Source: Verrucomicrobiota bacterium
Lineage (GTDB): Bacteria; Verrucomicrobiota; Verrucomicrobiia; Limisphaerales; CAIMTB01
Length of the DNA stretch: 41,127 nucleotides
Assembly: GCA_963205105.1 (NCBI GenBank)
Contig: CAUJJW010000074.1
Coordinates: 1-41,127, forward strand
Reading direction: 5' to 3'
Shown here: positions 26,253-34,896 of the stretch, one piece after another
Numbering within the stretch: position 1 is the first letter of the stretch
How the letters are laid out: each line of letters starts with the position of its first letter
Translations under genes and position numbers: made by a program
The notes under the pieces: generated by a model
What the model saw: only the letters and a program-made list of their open reading frames with translations
Told to the model about the DNA's origin: nothing
Databases searched by the model: none

Positions 26253-27140
26253 ATGTCGTTCTCCATCAACAAACTGGTCGTCGCAGTGTCCGCGGTGGTT
26301 GCCTTCGGCCAAGTGGCGAGCGGGGTCGATATCACGGTGTTCGATAAGGTGACCCAATACCGTTCGAACTCGGGATCGAAGCAGTGGTGGGGCGACAACA
26401 GTTCGGCGGCCGGCGTTCAGCACCCCGATGTTCGCGGCATCGCCGAGGACAACGAATCGGAACCCGGCACCGCGATCGGTCAGCACTGGGATGTCGAGGC
26501 GTTCCGGGTCAATGGCCTCACCTTGAGCATGATCGGCGGGTTCAACTTCATGACGGGCGAGGACACCTACGCCTCAGGCGACATTTTCATCGATATCGAT
26601 GGCGATTCCACGTGGGGCACGGACATCGGAGGCGGTGGAACCAAGGTCAAGAGCAACTCGTTGTTCAAGTACGACTACGTCATCGACCTCCAGCAGACGG
26701 TGAACAGCAGCTACGACAGCACGGTGTCGTCGATCGGTACCCAGTACACGGTGTACAAGCTGGACGAGAACTCGGTTCAGGTGATCTCGGTGGCCGTCGC
26801 GGCCAACGCGGAGTCCAATCCGTGGATCTACCACTCGGGCGGCGAGGCGGTCACGGGGTACGTGGGGCGTGACATCGGGGTCGGGTTCTACACGGGCACG
26901 GACTACGCCGGCTTCGACGGAAACAACATCCATCACATGCTGCAATTCGACCTCGGTTTCCTGGGCGCCACGATCCCGGACGGAACGGTGTTCAAGTTCG
27001 CCATGGAATGCGGCAACGACAACTTGGTCGGTGTCTACAACAACGTGCCCGACCAAGGCGCAACCATCGCCTTCCTGGGTTTCGGACTGGCTTTGGTGGG
27101 TGGACTTCGCAGTCGATTCAACGCGAACGTGACGCGCTGA
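26253..27140 (+). CDS. Exported protein with VPD-type (VPDSG-CTERM-like) sorting signal
   Basis: 295 residues. A signal peptide (residues 1-24, FSINKLVVAVSAVVAFGQVASG) is followed by a beta-rich domain of unknown family (for example TYASGDIFIDIDGDSTWGTD, GGEAVTGYVGRDIGVGFYTG). The C-terminus reads VPDQGATIAFLGFGLALVGG followed by LRSRFNANVTR, i.e. a VPD motif, a hydrophobic helix and a basic tail. This resembles the VPDSG-CTERM signal, a Verrucomicrobial variant of PEP-CTERM with its own exosortase type; Gln replaces the usual Ser. The frame is open back to 26109, but those residues do not form a leader and the predicted sigma-54 transcription start lies inside them, so ATG 26253 is chosen (GAAAG lies upstream). 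A strong terminator follows. Confidence 0.87.
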   Translation: MSFSINKLVVAVSAVVAFGQVASGVDITVFDKVTQYRSNSGSKQWWGDNSSAAGVQHPDVRGIAEDNESEPGTAIGQHWDVEAFRVNGLTLSMIGGFNFMTGEDTYASGDIFIDIDGDSTWGTDIGGGGTKVKSNSLFKYDYVIDLQQTVNSSYDSTVSSIGTQYTVYKLDENSVQVISVAVAANAESNPWIYHSGGEAVTGYVGRDIGVGFYTGTDYAGFDGNNIHHMLQFDLGFLGATIPDGTVFKFAMECGNDNLVGVYNNVPDQGATIAFLGFGLALVGGLRSRFNANVTR

Positions 27141-27182
27141 CAGCAAGCATCCCGCTGAAACGTTTCGGTCGAGGGTCTATGG

Positions 27183-27216
27183 AACCGCCTGCCTCCCGGC
27201 AGGCGGTTCGCTTTTG
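27183..27216 (+). terminator. Intrinsic terminator of the VPD-CTERM gene
   Basis: AACCGCCTGCC (27183-27193), loop TCCC, GGCAGGCGGTT (27198-27208): a perfect 11-bp stem followed by CGCTTTT, 42 bases after the stop codon. Confidence 0.75.
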
Positions 27217-27251
27217 GAAAGCATCCGGTTCAACAATGACCTGCTCATGGG

Positions 27252-27325
27252 CCATGAACCGGGAAGGATTCCCGGGGGGCGAGACGCCCCCCTCTACGGC
27301 AGGCGGGACGCCCGCCGCTACGGAA
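27252..27325 (+). repeat. Dispersed bipartite hairpin repeat, full copy
   Basis: Starts CCATGAACCGGGAAGGATTC and carries GGGGGGCG-AGA-CGCCCCCC (27274-27292) and GGCGGG-ACG-CCCGCC (27302-27316), ending CTACGGAA. Same layout as 18463-18514; an internally deleted inverse copy lies at 8141-8188. Confidence 0.7.
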
Positions 27326-27341
27326 CCGCCGTCCCTCTTCC

Positions 27342-27369
27342 CGATTCGCGATTCGCCATTCCCCATTCG
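27342..27369 (+). repeat. Heptanucleotide tandem repeat
   Basis: Four 7-base units: CGATTCG, CGATTCG, CCATTCC, CCATTCG. It lies 18 bases beyond the stop codon of the minus-strand aldo/keto reductase. Confidence 0.55.
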
Positions 27370-27386
27370 CTGCTCATAGGAAGCGC

Positions 27387-28295
27387 TCAGGCCGGCTGGG
27401 TGACCCGGCGGAGGCGGTTGGCGAAGTCATCCAATTCCGCGGTCTTTTCGAAGCCCACGGTGACCATGTCGACCAGGCCCTCGGCCCACGCGTAACGGAT
27501 GGATTGGTCCTTGCGGGCTTCGTCGTTCCGGAGTTTGCCCTCCCCGATGATCTTCATGCCAACCACGCCTTTGCCCTTGGATCGAAGCGTCTTCAGAACG
27601 GGCGCCACTTCCTCGGGAGGACCATCCATCGACATCTGAAACGGATTGATTCGGGCATGCACGGAGTCCACCCAGGGTTCTTCTGCAGCCGCCTTCAGGG
27701 CCGCCAGCGAATGACAGGAAACTCCCACCGCACGAACGGCACCCTTCCGCTTCAGATCGGCGAGCACTTCCATCTGCCGGCTGAGCGCTTTGGGCCAGTC
27801 GGCGGCCTCCACGCAGTGAAGCAGCACCAGATCGAGGTAGTCGGTTTTCAGTTCCTTGAGAAACCGATGCACCACGACGTCGGGTTCGGGGCGTTCGGGC
27901 TCGGGAATGCCACCCGGTCGCCACCAGATCTTCGAGAACAGGGTGAACTGATCGCGGGGCAGGCCGGCCAGCGCGGGCGGAATCAACGGATGGGTGCCGT
28001 AGAGGTCCGCCAGATCGAAGCCGCGCACGCCTCGGTCGAACATGTCGCGGATCAGGCGGTGGGCATTTTCGGCGCCCATGCGGGTGTGGTTGGATTCGCG
28101 CATGCCGCCGTGCACCCCGGTTCCCATGGCCACGCGACTGGTACGGATGCCGGTGCGCCCGAGGGTGATGGTGTCGAAGGCGCTGAGCGCCGGGTGGATC
28201 GTCTCGCTGGATGCCAGCGCAGGCCAATGACCCACAGCCATGCCGCCCACGCCAGCCGCGGAGACTCGCAGGAAGTTTCTTCGATTCAGTTTCAT
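27387..28295 (-). CDS. Aldo/keto reductase, Tat-exported
   Basis: 302 residues. Begins with a twin-arginine signal (NRRNFLRVSAAGVGGMAVG, residues 4-22). The AKR barrel shows the family catalytic tetrad: Asp94 and Tyr99 in GFDLADLYG, Lys122 in FSKIWW and His160 in LLHCVE, with YLDLVLLH and KRKGAVRAVGVSCHS as supporting blocks. It should reduce carbonyls with NAD(P)H; export via Tat would fit folding with its cofactor before transport. It lies 74 bases downstream of the PVC CxxCH gene on the same strand and probably belongs to that operon. The substrate is unknown. Confidence 0.92.
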   Translation of the reverse strand: MKLNRRNFLRVSAAGVGGMAVGHWPALASSETIHPALSAFDTITLGRTGIRTSRVAMGTGVHGGMRESNHTRMGAENAHRLIRDMFDRGVRGFDLADLYGTHPLIPPALAGLPRDQFTLFSKIWWRPGGIPEPERPEPDVVVHRFLKELKTDYLDLVLLHCVEAADWPKALSRQMEVLADLKRKGAVRAVGVSCHSLAALKAAAEEPWVDSVHARINPFQMSMDGPPEEVAPVLKTLRSKGKGVVGMKIIGEGKLRNDEARKDQSIRYAWAEGLVDMVTVGFEKTAELDDFANRLRRVTQPA

Positions 28296-28369
28296 GGGGT
28301 AGGAACGTCTGGCTCTGTCCTACCGCCATGCCTCGCCCTGGAAAGGGACAAGTGGCGAACCGCCTCAGC

Positions 28370-31363
28370 TCAATCGCGGCGCCCCAGGCGGGCCAGGTAG
28401 GCGACCAAGTCCCGGAGTTCCTCACGGGTCAGGGCATCGCCCAACCCTGCCGGCATCAGCGACCCGAGTTGTCGACGCGACGCCACCTGATTGGCGGGGA
28501 TCCGCAGGACCCTGTTTTCCAAGTGGTCCAGAAGGGCAACCTCGGTGCTGGTTTCACCTCGGAGATAGCCCTGATGAACCTCCCCGTCTCGGGTCTCGAT
28601 CTCATGGGCGACGAACCCCTCCTTCACTTCCTTCTGCGGATCAAGGATCGCGCCGAGGATAAACTCGATGGTCTGCGAGGTGCCCAGGGCGCCCAGATCG
28701 GGGCCAATTTTCCCGGCGGTTCCGTCGGTGGCATGGCAATGGACGCACGCCAGGGACGCACGTTCGAAGACGGCTTTGCCCGCGGCCGGACGACCCGTTT
28801 GGCGGACGGCTTCAGCGAGTGCAGGAACATCCGCCATCGAGGCCGGTGCTGCCGATCCGGTGCCAGCGGCGCGTTCCAAAAGCTGCGCCAGGTCCGGATC
28901 CCGTCGACCCGACGCTGCGAGGACGGTGAGGGCGGCCTGTGCGGAGGACTTGGCGGGCGGCCGGCGTTCCAGGGCGGAGGTCAAAATGCCAGGGCCGTCC
29001 TTGCGGGCGAGGAACGCGCTGAGAATCGCCTGCGTTTCTTCCTGAAACGTCGTTGAGTCGCTGGAAGCGGGTGGGTTGGCCAGCCATTGAGCGGCAACGG
29101 GTCCGGCGAAGGTGGGAGCGAAACGGGCGAGGGCTCGGATGGCATCGATTTTCAGGCTGGCGGGGACGGCATTCGTGGCGAGTGCGAGAAGAACGTCCCG
29201 ATCGTCCTGTTTGGCGAAGCCGCTGAGCGCCTCGATGGCGGCGGATCGGGTAGCGGGTTCGGCTTGTTCATCGCGGGCGCTGGTGGCGATGCCGTCGCGA
29301 ACAGATTCCACCTGCCAGGCGCCAGCCAGCCGGATCGCCGCGTGTTGCAGCGGGGCGGAACGACTTCCCAGCAAGGGGGCCAGCTGGGCGGCGAGATTGC
29401 CGGCGGGCAGGATGGGTTGATCCCGGACGCGTCGCCAAAGGGCCGTGAGAATCTCGGCGTGCAAGCTGTCGAGTGGCGCGTCGCCGAGGGAGAAGGTGCG
29501 GGTGCGCAAAAGCACGGGAAGATCCTTGGGTCCGCCGGACGTTGCCACGAGCAACGCGAGCCGCTCGATGGCGTCGCGGTCCAGGGCCACCTCCGCGACG
29601 CGGGCCAGGCGGGAAGCGGCATCGGCCACGGTGTCGCCGGTGCCATCCGCGCGGGCAAAGGCGGCGGCGCGGTTCGCGCGACCTTCGAAGGTGAGCAGAC
29701 CGCGTTGTTGGAGGTCCGACCACCTTGGCTTGAGCGCATGGACCGTTTGGGTGAAGGCGTACTCCAGGTGACTGTCCATCGGAAGGTCGGTGACGGCCGC
29801 GGCCGTTTCCACGGCACGGGGATCCTCGACGTAGCTGCACGCCACGACGGCTTCCAGGCGGACGCGCGGATGGGGGTCGATGACCAGCGGGGCCAGCCAT
29901 TGCAGTGGATCGCGGATCCGGGAGGCCCAATGACCGATAAGTCGCGCGGCGTAGGCTCGTGCGCCGGGTTCGGAAGCGTCTGCCATCCGGGCGAGGAGAT
30001 TGGTGGCGACGGTTTCGTGGCTGGCGAACACGCCCAGGACTTCGAAGGTTGTTTGCGGGTCGAGGGTTGAGCGTGATCGTTGCCACTTATGGAGGGCTTC
30101 CAGCACTTCGGGGGTGGAACGATCAGCCAGAACGCGCTTGGCGGTCTGACGCTGCCACCGCTCGGGTGAGCTGAGCGCGGCGAGCAGTTCTGGCGTGGGA
30201 AGGTTTTGAAGTTTTTTCCACGCCAACGGCGGTCGGCCCTTCGCGGTCACCCGCCAGATACGTCCACGCGTTCGGTCGCGGCCCGGATCCCGCAGGCTGG
30301 TTTGATAGTGACCGATGAGCGTGTTGTGCCAGTCGCACAGGTAAAGCGCGCCGTCGGGACCGAAGCGCACGTCGACGATGCGAAACGCGGTGTTGGTGGA
30401 CTCGATCAGGGGAGGCAGGCGTTCCACTTGGAAGGTCGAACCTGCCTCCGTGAGGCGGAAACGTTCGACCGAGTTTTGCAGGTAACCGCCCGAAATGAAT
30501 TCACCCTGGTTCGCGGCGGGCCAATGGGCGTTCTCGACAATGTCCGCGCCGCCGAATTTGCGTCCCTGTTGCCAGATCGAGGGATGGAGCAGGAAGTGGT
30601 CGGTCTCGATGAGGGCCGGAGTGAGGTGGTAAATGCCGTGACCGTTGCCGGCAAAGACGAACGGCTGACCCCAGCGATCAAACACGGTGCCGTAGGGATT
30701 GTGCGCCCCCATGGCTCCGGTCCAGATGGCGTCCAGTTTCAAACGTCGGGGCCAGAACCGAAACAGACCGGCCTGTCGAAGTTCGGAAAGTCCCCAGGGA
30801 GTTTCCACCCGCGAAATCGCGTGAAGTCCCTGCGAGATCATCAATTCTCCGCTGGGTCCCCAGGCGAACGAATTGATGGTTTGATGCGCGTCCCCGGTGC
30901 CGAACCCGCGCAGGACGACGCGCCGTTCGTCCGCACGACCATCGCCATCGGTGTCGCGCACATGAACCAGTTCGGTCGCCGAGGCGACGTAGGCGCCGCG
31001 ATCGCCGAGTTCGAGTCCGAGCGGCGCCATGAGCCCACCGGCGAACACGGTGGTGCGATCGGCGCGCCCATCGTGGTCGGTGTCCTCCAGGATGGTGACC
31101 TTGTCATCGGCGACTTCACCGGGTCGGACCTGGGGATACACCGTGCTGCCGACGACCCAGAGTCGGCCATCGGCGTCGAAGCGGATGGCGATGGGTTTGA
31201 TGGCGCCTTCGCGTTCGGAGGCGAAGAGTTGGACCTCGAAGCCATCGAGCACCTTGAACGAAGCGCGTTCGACGTCGGCTTCGACCTCGGAAGAAACTGC
31301 GCCGAAGCCTGAAAGGGCAACGAGCAATCCAGCGACGAGAAGTAGGAGACGGGAGGCGATCAT
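28370..31363 (-). CDS. PVC-type haem-binding CxxCH protein (propeller, HEAT repeats, cytochrome c)
   Basis: 997 residues with a signal peptide (MIASRLLLLVAGLLVALSGFG). A six-bladed-propeller dehydrogenase-like domain covers about 40-430 (VTILEDTDHDGRADRTTVFA, VRDTDGDGRADERRVVLRGF, DVRFGPDGALYLCDWHN), HEAT-like helices about 450-840, and a C-terminal cytochrome c domain carries CVHCH (Cys873, Cys876, His877) with a likely axial Met in SLMPAGLGDALT. This is the architecture annotated as PVC-type haem-binding CxxCH protein; it is thought to oxidise sugars or alcohols in the periplasm and pass electrons to haem. ATG 31363 overlaps the stop of the SGNH gene by four bases (ATGA), implying coupled translation. 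The frame is open to 31552, but the extra 63 residues overlap the upstream gene and lack a leader. Confidence 0.93.
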   Translation of the reverse strand: MIASRLLLLVAGLLVALSGFGAVSSEVEADVERASFKVLDGFEVQLFASEREGAIKPIAIRFDADGRLWVVGSTVYPQVRPGEVADDKVTILEDTDHDGRADRTTVFAGGLMAPLGLELGDRGAYVASATELVHVRDTDGDGRADERRVVLRGFGTGDAHQTINSFAWGPSGELMISQGLHAISRVETPWGLSELRQAGLFRFWPRRLKLDAIWTGAMGAHNPYGTVFDRWGQPFVFAGNGHGIYHLTPALIETDHFLLHPSIWQQGRKFGGADIVENAHWPAANQGEFISGGYLQNSVERFRLTEAGSTFQVERLPPLIESTNTAFRIVDVRFGPDGALYLCDWHNTLIGHYQTSLRDPGRDRTRGRIWRVTAKGRPPLAWKKLQNLPTPELLAALSSPERWQRQTAKRVLADRSTPEVLEALHKWQRSRSTLDPQTTFEVLGVFASHETVATNLLARMADASEPGARAYAARLIGHWASRIRDPLQWLAPLVIDPHPRVRLEAVVACSYVEDPRAVETAAAVTDLPMDSHLEYAFTQTVHALKPRWSDLQQRGLLTFEGRANRAAAFARADGTGDTVADAASRLARVAEVALDRDAIERLALLVATSGGPKDLPVLLRTRTFSLGDAPLDSLHAEILTALWRRVRDQPILPAGNLAAQLAPLLGSRSAPLQHAAIRLAGAWQVESVRDGIATSARDEQAEPATRSAAIEALSGFAKQDDRDVLLALATNAVPASLKIDAIRALARFAPTFAGPVAAQWLANPPASSDSTTFQEETQAILSAFLARKDGPGILTSALERRPPAKSSAQAALTVLAASGRRDPDLAQLLERAAGTGSAAPASMADVPALAEAVRQTGRPAAGKAVFERASLACVHCHATDGTAGKIGPDLGALGTSQTIEFILGAILDPQKEVKEGFVAHEIETRDGEVHQGYLRGETSTEVALLDHLENRVLRIPANQVASRRQLGSLMPAGLGDALTREELRDLVAYLARLGRRD

Positions 31364-32352
31364 GGGAGGAGGCGGATTTGGGCGGCGAGGGATTCGATGC
31401 GGATATCCGCCTCGGTGAGCAGGGGCTTGAATTGTTCCATTTCGGCAGGGAACCAGCGGATGTTGCGGTCGCGATGATCGCGGCTGGCCTGTTGGTCCGT
31501 GCGATCCCCGGCGAGGAAGGCCCAGTTCATGGGGCGCCAGGAATCGAACCAAAGCCGGTTCTTGCCGCGGACTGCCGCATGGAGTTCCGCGATGTCGGAC
31601 CGTTTCCAGAAATCAGACGAGCCAGCGCGATCGGCGAGGGATGGGGAATTCAGGGCCTGGGTCCAGGCAGCGGCGACGGCGCGATGGCCGCTGGTTGTGA
31701 GATCGCGACCATCATGGGTCCAGGGGGAGGCCGGTGGCTGACGGGTGAAGGCGGCGTGAAGATCGATCACCGTGACCATTCGCTCCATCCCTGAGGGATT
31801 CGGCCTGGAGACCTGTGCCACGTCGTGAATGGCGTCGGCGACACGGGCGAGGTTCGCATTGGCATGGGTGTAGTTGGGAAGCGGCGGTGATTTGGGTTCG
31901 AAGGGCGGTGGGATCACGACGATCACCCGCGAGACCCGGGAGAAACACTGACTCAGGAGCCCGCGGTAGCCGGCCTTGAAGGCGGTTTCGTCGAAGTGAG
32001 GCTCCAGCGCTTCCGATGCGCCGAATTCCAGGCACACGACGGTGGCCTGGCATCGGTCCAACAGGTTGGTGAGCCCGGGAAAATTGAGTTCGCGCGGCTG
32101 GCTCAGCACGGTGTCGCCTTCCCAGGCGAGACAACGAAAGCGCAGGTGGTGACCGGGGTGGGCCAGGGTCAGGGTGGTTTCGAGAATCCCGGCGCGATCC
32201 GCGGCCACGACGGAGGCGCCGCCGAGGAAGGCGATGACGTCGTTGGTGCGGAAGAGCGGGGCGGCGATCGAGGAGAAACACGAAGCCAGGCAGAGGACCG
32301 CCGCGGCGTGGAAGGCGCTGGGACGTGGTCGGTGCAATGAAGGTCGGCGCAT
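31360..32352 (-). CDS. SGNH/GDSL-like exported protein
   Basis: 330 residues with a signal peptide (to about residue 31, ending FSSIAAP). The SGNH-hydrolase layout is visible: a first strand VIAFLGGASVVAADR where GDS would stand, AWEGDTVLSQPRE, VVCLEFGASEALE in place of the Gly/Asn blocks, VIVVIPPPFEPKSPPLPNY and TSGHRAVAAAW near the C-terminus. The first block reads GGAS, not GDS, so the position of a nucleophilic Ser is unclear and catalysis is uncertain. The gene shares a four-base ATGA overlap with the PVC CxxCH gene, an association often seen in PVC genomes. I start at ATG 32352, which opens the signal peptide; an ATG at 32418 adds 22 residues. It diverges from the WD40 gene. Confidence 0.85.
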   Translation of the reverse strand: MRRPSLHRPRPSAFHAAAVLCLASCFSSIAAPLFRTNDVIAFLGGASVVAADRAGILETTLTLAHPGHHLRFRCLAWEGDTVLSQPRELNFPGLTNLLDRCQATVVCLEFGASEALEPHFDETAFKAGYRGLLSQCFSRVSRVIVVIPPPFEPKSPPLPNYTHANANLARVADAIHDVAQVSRPNPSGMERMVTVIDLHAAFTRQPPASPWTHDGRDLTTSGHRAVAAAWTQALNSPSLADRAGSSDFWKRSDIAELHAAVRGKNRLWFDSWRPMNWAFLAGDRTDQQASRDHRDRNIRWFPAEMEQFKPLLTEADIRIESLAAQIRLLP

Positions 32353-32488
32353 GGTCTTGGGGCGAACGATTGGTACGCTGCGGGCGGCGGGGGAACAATC
32401 CCGGTCTTTGGGGAGCATGCTTGGCGGGGGATGAGCCTTCCCCTTTGGGGTGATAGGCTGAGCGTGCCTGCCTTGTCATGATTCTGCC

Positions 32489-34675
32489 GTGAGAAGCGAA
32501 TGGGAGAGGCGATTGGAAACGCAGTGTGATTTGGCGGAGCCAGAGTTGGCTGTGGTTCCGTTACCACCGGGTCAGGGTGTTCCCTTCAAGCACGTGGCCG
32601 CTGAGCGGCTCCGGGGTCGGGTCGTGGGTTGGGTCACGGTTTGCATGGGGTGCCTGTTGGCTCTGGCAGCCGGGAACCTTGCTGTGCACGCCGCAGAACC
32701 CGAGGTCGTGACACTGCCGAAACTCACCCTGGGCTTGGGTTCCTTACGGGATTTTGCGGCGAGTCCGGATGGACGTCGTTTGGTGTCGGTCAGCGAATCC
32801 GGTGCGTTTCTGTGGGACCTTGGAACCGGGGCTCTTCTGCGTGTCTTGGGGAGCGAAGGCGCGCCGTTGAATGGGCTGGCGATCTCGCCGGATTCGCGGC
32901 GGGTGCTCGTGGCCGGTCGGGATTTGAAAATCCGGTCGTGGGATCTGGAAACCGGGCGGGTGGAGAAGGAGTTCGTGGGGCACAGCCTGGAGATCTCGGG
33001 TTTGGCGTTTCACCCGGACGGTGGGGTTTTCGCATCCAGCAGCGGCGACAACACCATCCGGGTCTGGGACATGGCCTCGGGAGCGGAACTTCGCCAGATG
33101 AAGGTCCCCGGGGTTTGGATGCAAAGTGTCGCCTACAGTGCGGATGGGAAGCTGTTGGTCAGCGGGGAGGGTGCGCCGTTGGCGGCGTTGAGGGTGTGGG
33201 ATGCGGCCACGGGCGAGCCGGTGCACCGGTTGGAAGCCCATGCAGGCGAGACACGACGGTTTGCACCACTTTCCGGAGGGCGAATGGCTTCCATCGGTTT
33301 GGATCGGACTGTCCGGATCTGGGATGTCGCCCGGGGTGAACTTCTGCGGACCGTGAACACCGGGACTCATCAACCGATGGGTCTCGTGTCCACGCCGGAC
33401 GGCTCTCAGGTGGTGACGGCGAGCCTGGGTGGTTCATTGATGTCCTGGGACGCCGACAGCGGCGAGGGACGGGAGGTCGTGGCGTCGTCGACCCGCGGGT
33501 TCACCGGTTTGGCCCGGGCCCAGAGCGGGAGTGAGATTCGACTGATTCTGGCGGGAGCGGATGAGCTCATCCGGGTGCATGATGCCTCGACGGGAGCCCT
33601 GGTGAGGATGCTGGAGGGACATACAGGCGGGAACATTCAAGGCGTCGCGGTTTCCGCCGATGGCGAGGCCGTGTACTCGGGTGGTATCGAACTCTGGACG
33701 CGACAATGGAATGGCCGAACGGGATCTGCGGGCCGGCTTTATGGTGGACATCCCAGCGGGACATCCGCCGTCGCGTTGTCTTCTGACGGGGCGCGATTGA
33801 TCACGACCCTGGGTGGAGCCAACCATGCGGTGCGGGTTTGGCGCACGTCGACAGGTGTGCTTGAGCGGGAGTTGGCGGGCTCCACGGATTGGATTCTCGC
33901 GGCGGTGTTTTCCCCGGACGGCCGGCGGGTGGCTGCGGGTGGGTACGATCGCGCCGTGCTCGTCTGGGATGTGGAAACGGGCGCCCAGCTGCATCGCTTG
34001 ACCGGGCACACGGCCAGTGTCAGGGCGTTGGCGTTTTCCCCGGATGGGCGCGAGTTGGCGAGCGGCGGCGACGACCATTCCGTGCGGGTGTGGGATCTCG
34101 CCACCGAGCGACCTCTTCCCATGACGGATGAGGCGTATTCGGGGATTCGGGCGGTGGCCTTTGCACCGCCGGGTCGTGAGCTGATGGGAGCGACGGAGGA
34201 TGGCCGGGTGCTCTTTTGGGAGCCGTCGTCGGGCAAGGTTCTGCGCGTGCTGAGCGTTCCGGCGGGCTATCTGGAAGATGCGGTGTATTCGCCGGACGGG
34301 CGGTTCCTGCTCACGGGTGAATCCTGGCCGTTCTTTGTTGCCCGGCTCTGGGATGTTTCGACCCTGGAACCGCTGCGGATTTTCGCAGGACACACCGCCG
34401 GGGTGGGAGCGGTGGCGTTTTCGGGAAATGGCCGGATGATTGTGACCGGCGCCGATGTGGTGAGGCTTTGGGACATTGGGGACTTGATTGGCCAGGCCGA
34501 GATTGCGCGTGTCGAAGGTGGCCTGGAGGTGCGGTGGGGGCAGGGGATTCTGGAACGTGCGGAGCGTCCGGAAGGACCGTGGGTGGCGGTGGAGGGTGCT
34601 TCGAGTCCGTGGCGAGTCCCGTCCATCCAAGGAAACGGGTTCTTTCGAATTCGTCGGACGACTCCGGGGAGCTGA
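32489..34675 (+). CDS. Exported WD40-repeat protein with FFRIR C-terminal module
   Basis: 728 residues from the GTG start. A leader with hydrophobic VVGWVTVCMGCLLALAAG lies at about 46-63, after an unusually long polar N-terminus, so the true start may be later. About fourteen WD-type strands follow (FLWDLGTG, SWDLETG, VWDMASG, VWDAATG, IWDVARG, SWDADSG, VHDASTG, QWNGRTG, VWRTSTG, VWDVETG, VWDLATE, FWEPSSG, LWDVSTL, LWDIGDL), consistent with two seven-bladed propellers over about residues 80-660. The last 55 residues form a module ending GFFRIRR. WD40 propellers are binding platforms; the partner is unknown. It shares a 136-base divergent promoter region with the SGNH gene. Confidence 0.88.
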   Translation: MRSEWERRLETQCDLAEPELAVVPLPPGQGVPFKHVAAERLRGRVVGWVTVCMGCLLALAAGNLAVHAAEPEVVTLPKLTLGLGSLRDFAASPDGRRLVSVSESGAFLWDLGTGALLRVLGSEGAPLNGLAISPDSRRVLVAGRDLKIRSWDLETGRVEKEFVGHSLEISGLAFHPDGGVFASSSGDNTIRVWDMASGAELRQMKVPGVWMQSVAYSADGKLLVSGEGAPLAALRVWDAATGEPVHRLEAHAGETRRFAPLSGGRMASIGLDRTVRIWDVARGELLRTVNTGTHQPMGLVSTPDGSQVVTASLGGSLMSWDADSGEGREVVASSTRGFTGLARAQSGSEIRLILAGADELIRVHDASTGALVRMLEGHTGGNIQGVAVSADGEAVYSGGIELWTRQWNGRTGSAGRLYGGHPSGTSAVALSSDGARLITTLGGANHAVRVWRTSTGVLERELAGSTDWILAAVFSPDGRRVAAGGYDRAVLVWDVETGAQLHRLTGHTASVRALAFSPDGRELASGGDDHSVRVWDLATERPLPMTDEAYSGIRAVAFAPPGRELMGATEDGRVLFWEPSSGKVLRVLSVPAGYLEDAVYSPDGRFLLTGESWPFFVARLWDVSTLEPLRIFAGHTAGVGAVAFSGNGRMIVTGADVVRLWDIGDLIGQAEIARVEGGLEVRWGQGILERAERPEGPWVAVEGASSPWRVPSIQGNGFFRIRRTTPGS

Positions 34676-34758
34676 AGATGGCGGTTGACCGGGTGGGCGG
34701 CGGGGATTAGAGCCTCCCGCGTGCTGCGTTCGGCTGCCAAACTTCTTGTTATTCGCCA

Positions 34759-34782
34759 CGACGGCGCCATCTGGCGTCGTCG
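34759..34782. terminator. Inverted repeat downstream of the WD40 gene
   Basis: CGACGGCGCCA (34759-34769), TC, TGGCGTCGTCG (34772-34782): an 11-bp stem with one mismatch, no T-run. It may be a factor-assisted terminator or a repeat. Confidence 0.4.
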
Positions 34783-34896
34783 GGTGGGTTCCGGTCGTTC
34801 GGCCTGACGTGCAGCGAACTTCCGGAGTCCCGCGAGACGGGCCGGATGTTCGTGAAGATCCTCCCCAGCTTCCCGCGGTTCCGGTCCCCGACCCCC

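Noticed and set aside
31364..31552. 63-residue N-terminal extension of the PVC CxxCH protein
   Set aside because: It lies inside the upstream SGNH gene, is Pro/Arg-rich, and the signal peptide begins at 31363 with an ATGA overlap.
33434..34759. Minus-strand 441-residue frame opposite the WD40 gene
   Set aside because: Antisense shadow, rich in Arg, His and Pro; the WD strands lie on the plus strand.
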